From JAAYEA01 sp012689325 (lineage in GTDB: Bacteria; Chloroflexota; Anaerolineae; JAAYEA01), in contig DAITVZ010000007.1 in the NCBI GenBank assembly GCA_036841525.1, positions 1 to 64,000 of the forward strand: a stretch of DNA of 64,000 bases, read 5' to 3'. The translations under genes were made by a program, and so were the position numbers. Numbering within the stretch: the stretch's first letter is position 1; every line of letters starts with the position of its first letter. Below are positions 59,856-64,000 of this stretch, piece after piece. The notes beneath the pieces were generated by a model. That model worked only from the letters and a program-made list of their open reading frames with translations, had not been told where the DNA came from and searched no databases.

Positions 59856-60548
59856 ATGACAAGCGGTCTGGTGGGCGCAAACGAGGAGACGCTGCAAAAG
59901 GCGCTAGAGGTCTATCGGGTGCTGGTCCGAACCTATGGCGAGCGCCCCTATCGCCAGCACCATGAGGCGGTGGATGAGCTGGTGTTGACCATCCTCTCGC
60001 AGAACACCTCCGACCTCAACTCGGGGCGCGCCTTTGCCAACCTGCGCGAGGTCTACCCATCCTGGGAGGACGTCCTGGCCGCGCCGCCGGACCGGCTGGC
60101 GGAGGCCATCCGCGCCGGGGGGCTGGCGCAGATCAAGGCGCCCCGGATTCAGGCGGCCTTGCAGCGCATCCTGGCGGAGCGCGGTGCTTTTGAGCTCGGG
60201 TTCCTGCGCCAGATGCCTCTGATGGAGGCCAAAGCCTGGCTCACCGGGCTGGACGGCGTAGGGGCCAAGACGGCCGCCTGCGTGTTGCTCTTTGGGCTCG
60301 GCATCCCCGCTTTTCCCGTGGATACCCACGTCCATCGGGTGACGCGGCGGCTGGGGATCGCGCCGGCCAAGGCCAGCCCCGAGCAGGTCAGCGCCTGGTT
60401 CGAGGCCCTGCTGCCCGCGGAGCTCTATTACCCTTACCACGTGCTGGTGATCCAGCATGGCCGCGAGCTCTGCAAAGCCCAGCGCCCTCGCTGCGAGATG
60501 TGCCCCCTCTCGATCCTCTGCGACTTTTTTCAGGCCCCCGCGGCCTGA
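59856..60548 (+). CDS. nth: Endonuclease III (HhH-GPD DNA glycosylase with Fe-S cluster)
   Basis: The 230-residue protein has the helix-hairpin-helix LTGLDGVGAKTAACVLL with the lyase Lys138, the catalytic Asp156 (FPVDTHVHRV) and four cysteines (206, 213, 216, 222) with the C-X6-C-X2-C-X5-C spacing of the 4Fe-4S loop. It should remove oxidised pyrimidines and cut abasic sites. The sequence around ILSQNTSDLNS matches the Nth group rather than MutY. It lies just after tRNA-Leu and its last 19 bp overlap the convergent glycosyltransferase gene. Confidence 0.94.
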   Translation: MTSGLVGANEETLQKALEVYRVLVRTYGERPYRQHHEAVDELVLTILSQNTSDLNSGRAFANLREVYPSWEDVLAAPPDRLAEAIRAGGLAQIKAPRIQAALQRILAERGAFELGFLRQMPLMEAKAWLTGLDGVGAKTAACVLLFGLGIPAFPVDTHVHRVTRRLGIAPAKASPEQVSAWFEALLPAELYYPYHVLVIQHGRELCKAQRPRCEMCPLSILCDFFQAPAA

Positions 60549-61786
60549 TCGGGCAGCATCTGGCGATAAAGCTGGATGATCTGATCGGCAATATTGCCCC
60601 AGGTGAAGCGGTGCGTGGCCTCCAGGGCCTGCGCCCCCAGGCGGTTGCGCAGGTCTGGGTCGGATAGGATCAGGTCGATCTTGTCCGCCAGGGCCTCGGG
60701 ATTGCGATCCGGCACCAAAAAGCCCGTGACGCCATCCTGCACGGTGTACATCAGCCCCCCGACCCGGGAGGCGATCACCGGCGTGCCGCAGGCCATGGCC
60801 TCCAGCGCGACCATGCCAAACGACTCGTAGCGCGAGGGGATGACGCAGACCTCCGCCGCCGAGTAATAGTAGGCCAGCATCTCTTGCGAGCGTGCCCCCA
60901 GGAACATGACCAGGTCGGGCAGGTCGTAGGCCTTCTTGATATCCTCCAGGCAATCGGCCGACTGCATGGCCTCCGCGGCGCTCTCGGCATCCCCGCCCAC
61001 GATCACCAGGCAATATCTGCGCGCCAGCTCGGGGCAGGTGCGGCGGGTGAGGTTGCACATCGCCTCCAGCAGCGTATCCAATCCCTTCACTGGGTCCAAG
61101 CGGCCCACGAAAAGAACCATGCGGCAATCGACCAAGGGGCCGCCCAAGTGGCTCTTGGCTTCTGCCCGGGGGATGGGGTGGAACATGGCCGGGTCCACGC
61201 CGCAGGGGATGACCCAGATCTTGTCCGGGTCGGCGCCGTAAAGCTGGACCATCTGCTCCTTATCCAGTGGTGTGGCGGCGATGATGTGATCCACATAGGC
61301 CATGATCTCACCCTCCGCCGCAGAGCGGATGTCCACCTCGCGCTCTTCCGGCGTGCGCGCCACCGCATCCTTCATCTTGCCCAAGGTGTGGAACATGTGC
61401 AAGATCGGCGTGCCCCAGGCCCGCTGCAACTCGCGCGCGACCCAGGCGGATAGCCAGTAATGACTGTGCAGGAGGTCGTAGGTGAGGCCCTCTCGCTCTG
61501 CGAGCGCCTTGATCCCCGCCACAAACTCGGGGAGATGCTGATAAACCTCCCCCTTGGGGTAGGGCGCGACCGGGCCGGCGGGCAGATGGATCACGCGCAC
61601 ATTCGGCCACACCTGCATGATGCGCGGGAGATCGGGATCCTGTTGCCGCGTATAGATATCGATGAGCAGGCCGCGCTGGCCCAGCTCGCGGCTCAACTCG
61701 CGCACATAAACATTCATGCCGCCGGTTTCCTTGCCGCCCAGTGCGGCAAGGGGGCAGGTATGGACGCTCAACATGGCAATACGCAT
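60530..61786 (-). CDS. GT4 glycosyltransferase, MshA/sucrose-synthase-like
   Basis: The 418-residue GT-B enzyme starts MRIAMLSVHTCPLAALGGKETGGMNVYVREL, and the Gly-Gly-Met-Asn-Val-Tyr loop is characteristic of MshA and sucrose-phosphate-synthase-like enzymes. It also has LLHSHYWLSAWVA, ILHMFHTLGKMKD, VIPCGVDPAMFHPIPR and CVIPSRYESFGMVALEAMACGTPVIAS. In Actinobacteria MshA starts mycothiol synthesis, but close relatives make other glycosides, so the product is left open. It lies 36 bp downstream of yvcK on the same strand, probably in one operon with it. Confidence 0.92.
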   Translation of the reverse strand: MRIAMLSVHTCPLAALGGKETGGMNVYVRELSRELGQRGLLIDIYTRQQDPDLPRIMQVWPNVRVIHLPAGPVAPYPKGEVYQHLPEFVAGIKALAEREGLTYDLLHSHYWLSAWVARELQRAWGTPILHMFHTLGKMKDAVARTPEEREVDIRSAAEGEIMAYVDHIIAATPLDKEQMVQLYGADPDKIWVIPCGVDPAMFHPIPRAEAKSHLGGPLVDCRMVLFVGRLDPVKGLDTLLEAMCNLTRRTCPELARRYCLVIVGGDAESAAEAMQSADCLEDIKKAYDLPDLVMFLGARSQEMLAYYYSAAEVCVIPSRYESFGMVALEAMACGTPVIASRVGGLMYTVQDGVTGFLVPDRNPEALADKIDLILSDPDLRNRLGAQALEATHRFTWGNIADQIIQLYRQMLPDQAAGA

Positions 61787-61822
61787 TGTGGGCTTTCCTG
61801 TCTGTATGATCGGATGCGACGT

Positions 61823-63127
61823 TCAGGCGCGTTTGGCCTGCTTTTCATAGAGGGTCATGATGATCTGGGCCAGCTTTTCCGGGTCGTGGCGCCAGATGTT
61901 TTCCTGGCTGACCACGTCCGCCAAGATAACCCGGTCCGCGTATTCCGCGGCAAAGGTGGGCTGCACCAGTTGGCTGCTGCTGGTGGCCGGAAGCGGGCGG
62001 CTCAGGTTGTTGTTGCCGATCACGTAATCCACCAACCCGGCGCCGACGTGTTTTTCGATCGCCTGAATGTGGCTGCCGATGTCATAGTCATCGGTCTCGC
62101 CGGGCTGGGTGGCCACGTTGCAGACATAGATCTTGAGCGCCGCGGAGGCGCGGATCGCCTCGCCGATTTCGCGCACCAGCAGGTTCGGCATGATGCTGGT
62201 ATAAAGGCTGCCCGGCCCGATGACAATGATCTCTGCTTGCAGGATGGCGTGGATGGCCTCGCCATAGCCGGTGGCCGATTCGGGGAGCAGGTACACCCGC
62301 TCGATGGGCCCGCCGGCATCGGTGATCGCCGACTCGCCGCGGACGACCGCGGCGCCCTGGGCGGCCCCGGCCAGCTCGGCGCTCAAGGTGACGTTCACCA
62401 GCGTCGAGGGCAGGATGCGGCCCTGCACCGCCAGCACCTTGCTGGACTCGGCCACCGCCCGCTCAAAGTTGCCGGTGATCTCGGACATGGCCACGATGAA
62501 TAGGTTGCCGAAATTGTGCCCGCCCAGCCCCATGCTCCCGCCAAACCGGTACTCGAAGAGCTGCTTGAGCAACGAACCCTCGTCGGCCAGGGCGGTAATG
62601 CAATGGCGCAGGTCGCCCGGCGGGGGGATGCCCAGCTCGCGGCGAAGCTTGCCCGAGCTGCCGCCGTCGTCGGCCATGGTGACCACCGCCGTCAGGTCCT
62701 TGGTGCGTCCCTTCATGCCGTTGAGCAGCGAAGAGAGGCCCGTCCCGCCGCCGACGGCCACCACCTTGGGGCCGGCTGACTCTAGGCGGTAGGCGCAGAG
62801 CAGGTCGATGAGCGACCCCTGCTCCGGCGAATGCACCACATCCAGGATGGACCGGCTGAACTGGAACACGGCGATGGCGATCACGCCCAGGCCCAGCACC
62901 CCCAAGATCACCCCGCGCCAGATGTGCGGGATGAACTGCAGGGTGACGATGTAGCCCACCGGTGAGACGGCCTGGGGCAGCTCCACGGCGCGGTAGACTT
63001 GCAGATAGATAAAGCTCGCGCCCAGGCTCAAGAGAAACAGCCCGGCCAGGAGCAGGCCCAGCCAACGCTTCACCCGCAGCCCTGGGATGAGCCACCGCCA
63101 GATCGATCTGCCCAGCCGTCGGTCCAA
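61823..63127 (-). CDS. yvcK: YvcK/CofD-like protein with N-terminal membrane segments
   Basis: About 434 residues from the TTG at 63127 (GGGGGAGG upstream). The first 100 residues hold two membrane helices (LGLLLAGLFLLSLGASFIYL and GVILGVLGLGVIAIAVF). The YvcK domain follows, with VVAVGGGTGLSSLLNGMKG, VVTMADDGGSSGKLRREL, PPPGDLRHCITAL, GHNFGNLFI and IVIGPGSLYTSIMPNLLV. In Bacillus YvcK binds UDP-GlcNAc and supports growth on gluconeogenic carbon and cell-wall synthesis. Membrane-anchored versions are less studied. Longer in-frame starts would run across the metK terminator. Confidence 0.92.
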   Translation of the reverse strand: MDRRLGRSIWRWLIPGLRVKRWLGLLLAGLFLLSLGASFIYLQVYRAVELPQAVSPVGYIVTLQFIPHIWRGVILGVLGLGVIAIAVFQFSRSILDVVHSPEQGSLIDLLCAYRLESAGPKVVAVGGGTGLSSLLNGMKGRTKDLTAVVTMADDGGSSGKLRRELGIPPPGDLRHCITALADEGSLLKQLFEYRFGGSMGLGGHNFGNLFIVAMSEITGNFERAVAESSKVLAVQGRILPSTLVNVTLSAELAGAAQGAAVVRGESAITDAGGPIERVYLLPESATGYGEAIHAILQAEIIVIGPGSLYTSIMPNLLVREIGEAIRASAALKIYVCNVATQPGETDDYDIGSHIQAIEKHVGAGLVDYVIGNNNLSRPLPATSSSQLVQPTFAAEYADRVILADVVSQENIWRHDPEKLAQIIMTLYEKQAKRA

Positions 63128-63205
63128 AGTGCCTCCCCCCGCTGATATCCGACCTGCGTCCAGTATATGGCGAATCGCCAGCGGCGTCAAGGCTAAGGCA
63201 AGAAA

Positions 63206-63234
63206 ACACCCCCAGTAGCACGTACTGGGGGTGT
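63206..63234 (-). terminator. Terminator of metK
   Basis: A perfect 12-bp stem (63206-63217 / 63223-63234, loop GCACG) lies 24 bp after the metK stop and reads into TTTCTT on the minus strand. Confidence 0.85.
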
Positions 63235-63258
63235 GAATCACCACTCGCGCCAGGGGCT

Positions 63259-64000
63259 TCAGTCCAAGCCGGCGGCCTCGCGCAGCGCCTCGGCCTTGTC
63301 GATGGCCTCCCACGGCGCGTCGATATCGGTGCGGCCAAAATGCCCATAAGCCGCCGTGGCCTGAAAGATCGGACGGCGCAGCCGCAGGTCGCGGATGATG
63401 GCCGCCGGCCGCAGGTCGAACATCTCCCTGATCAGCTCCACGATCTTGGCATCCGGAATGACGCCGGTGCCGAAGGTCTCCACCGCCAGCGATAGCGGAT
63501 GGGCGATGCCGATGCCGTAGGACACCTGCAGCTCCAGCCGCTCGGCCAGCCCTGCCGCCACCAGATTCTTGGCGATATAGCGCGCCATGTACGCGGCGGA
63601 ACGGTCCACCTTGGTGGGGTCCTTGCCGGAGAAAGCGCCGCCGCCGTGGCGGGCCACGCCGCCATAGGTGTCCACGATGATCTTGCGCCCCGTCAGCCCG
63701 GAATCGCCCAGGGGGCCGCCGGTGACGAAGCGACCGGTGGGGTTCACAAAGATTTTCGTTTTCTCATCAAGCATATTGGCCGGGACCACCGCATGGATCA
63801 CCTGGTCGATTACATCCTGGCGAATCTGTGCCTGGGAGATCTCGGGAGCGTGCTGCGTGCTCACCACGATGGCGTCGACCCGCTTGGGCTTGCCATAGGC
63901 GTATTCCACCGTGACCTGGCTCTTGCCGTCCGGGCGCAGATAGGGGAGCGCGCCGTTCTTGCGCACCGTGGAGAGTCGCTTGCACAGCCGCTGGGCCAGC
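63259..64000 (-). CDS. metK: S-adenosylmethionine synthetase, 5' part outside the window
   Basis: About 247 C-terminal residues are visible; the frame is open to the right edge (LAQRLCKRLSTVRKNGALPYLRPDG). It has VTVEYAYGKPKRVDAIVVSTQH, the conserved loop GDSGLTGRKIIVDTYGG, GGGAFSGKDPTKVDRSAAY and IAKNLVAAGLAERLE. The final segment is typical (RRPIFQATAAYGHFGR). MetK makes SAM from methionine and ATP, the cofactor for the methyltransferases encoded elsewhere in this window. The upstream regulatory region, including any SAM riboswitch, lies beyond the window. Confidence 0.96.
   Translation of the reverse strand, partial: LAQRLCKRLSTVRKNGALPYLRPDGKSQVTVEYAYGKPKRVDAIVVSTQHAPEISQAQIRQDVIDQVIHAVVPANMLDEKTKIFVNPTGRFVTGGPLGDSGLTGRKIIVDTYGGVARHGGGAFSGKDPTKVDRSAAYMARYIAKNLVAAGLAERLELQVSYGIGIAHPLSLAVETFGTGVIPDAKIVELIREMFDLRPAAIIRDLRLRRPIFQATAAYGHFGRTDIDAPWEAIDKAEALREAAGLD

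Overview
The window reads as GC-rich chromosomal DNA from a bacterium, most likely a member of the Chloroflexota (Anaerolineae-like). This is an inference from several traits. There are secreted proteins with long Thr-Pro-Thr linkers, and LexA operators of the GAAC-N4-GTTC type. There is a large DHH-CBS-nucleotidyltransferase protein, and a YvcK/MshA-like glycosyltransferase/MetK neighbourhood. An ADP-forming acetate-CoA ligase sits in an operon with a DRTGG-domain protein. No rRNA is present to settle the taxonomy. Two tRNA genes (Asp-GTC, Leu-CAG) are present. No CRISPR array, insertion sequence or integrase was seen.

Layout. 1-8.5 kb (minus strand): two peptide-type ABC permeases, a hairpin, then a tightly packed set of CoA-transferase, crotonase, HIT protein, DUF4091 protein, EamA transporter and a URO-D-family protein cut by the left edge. 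8.9-11.8 kb (plus): an SOS-type promoter with two identical LexA operators drives lexA, a soluble FtsK-like motor and three small unknown proteins, ending at a strong hairpin. 11.8-20 kb: MFS transporter, MBL hydrolase, dnaN-recF, a small unknown gene, a second dnaN paralogue behind a methyltransferase gene, and a histidine phosphatase. 20-33.8 kb (minus): an envelope-polysaccharide locus with four GT4 glycosyltransferases, a GT4-coiled-coil-methyltransferase fusion, a separate methyltransferase, a GT-C-like membrane protein, and a Wzm/Wzt exporter whose Wzt carries a C-terminal substrate-recognition domain.

33.8-44 kb: a secreted TPT-linker protein, TauE-like permease, endonuclease/phosphatase-fold lipoprotein, aldo-keto reductase, tRNA-Asp, a membrane-anchored MsrA whose catalytic Cys codon is an in-frame TGA (probable selenocysteine), a two-component system and an ABC-2 exporter. 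44-49.5 kb: an RHS remnant, then an operon for ADP-forming acetate-CoA ligase, DRTGG protein and enolase. 49.7-57 kb: site-2 protease, large secreted subtilase, Tat-exported metallophosphoesterase and an AIR-synthase-family protein. 57-64 kb: DHH-CBS-tRNA nucleotidyltransferase, tRNA-Leu, endonuclease III, MshA-like glycosyltransferase, YvcK and the 3' part of metK.

The points most worth a second look are: (1) the TGA-containing msrA with a SECIS-like hairpin; (2) the GT-coiled-coil-methyltransferase fusion beside Wzt with a C-terminal domain, which resembles the known chain-terminator/ruler logic of O-antigen export; (3) two DnaN clamps, one lacking the usual C-terminal MPM tail; (4) the LexA-controlled FtsK-like gene cluster.
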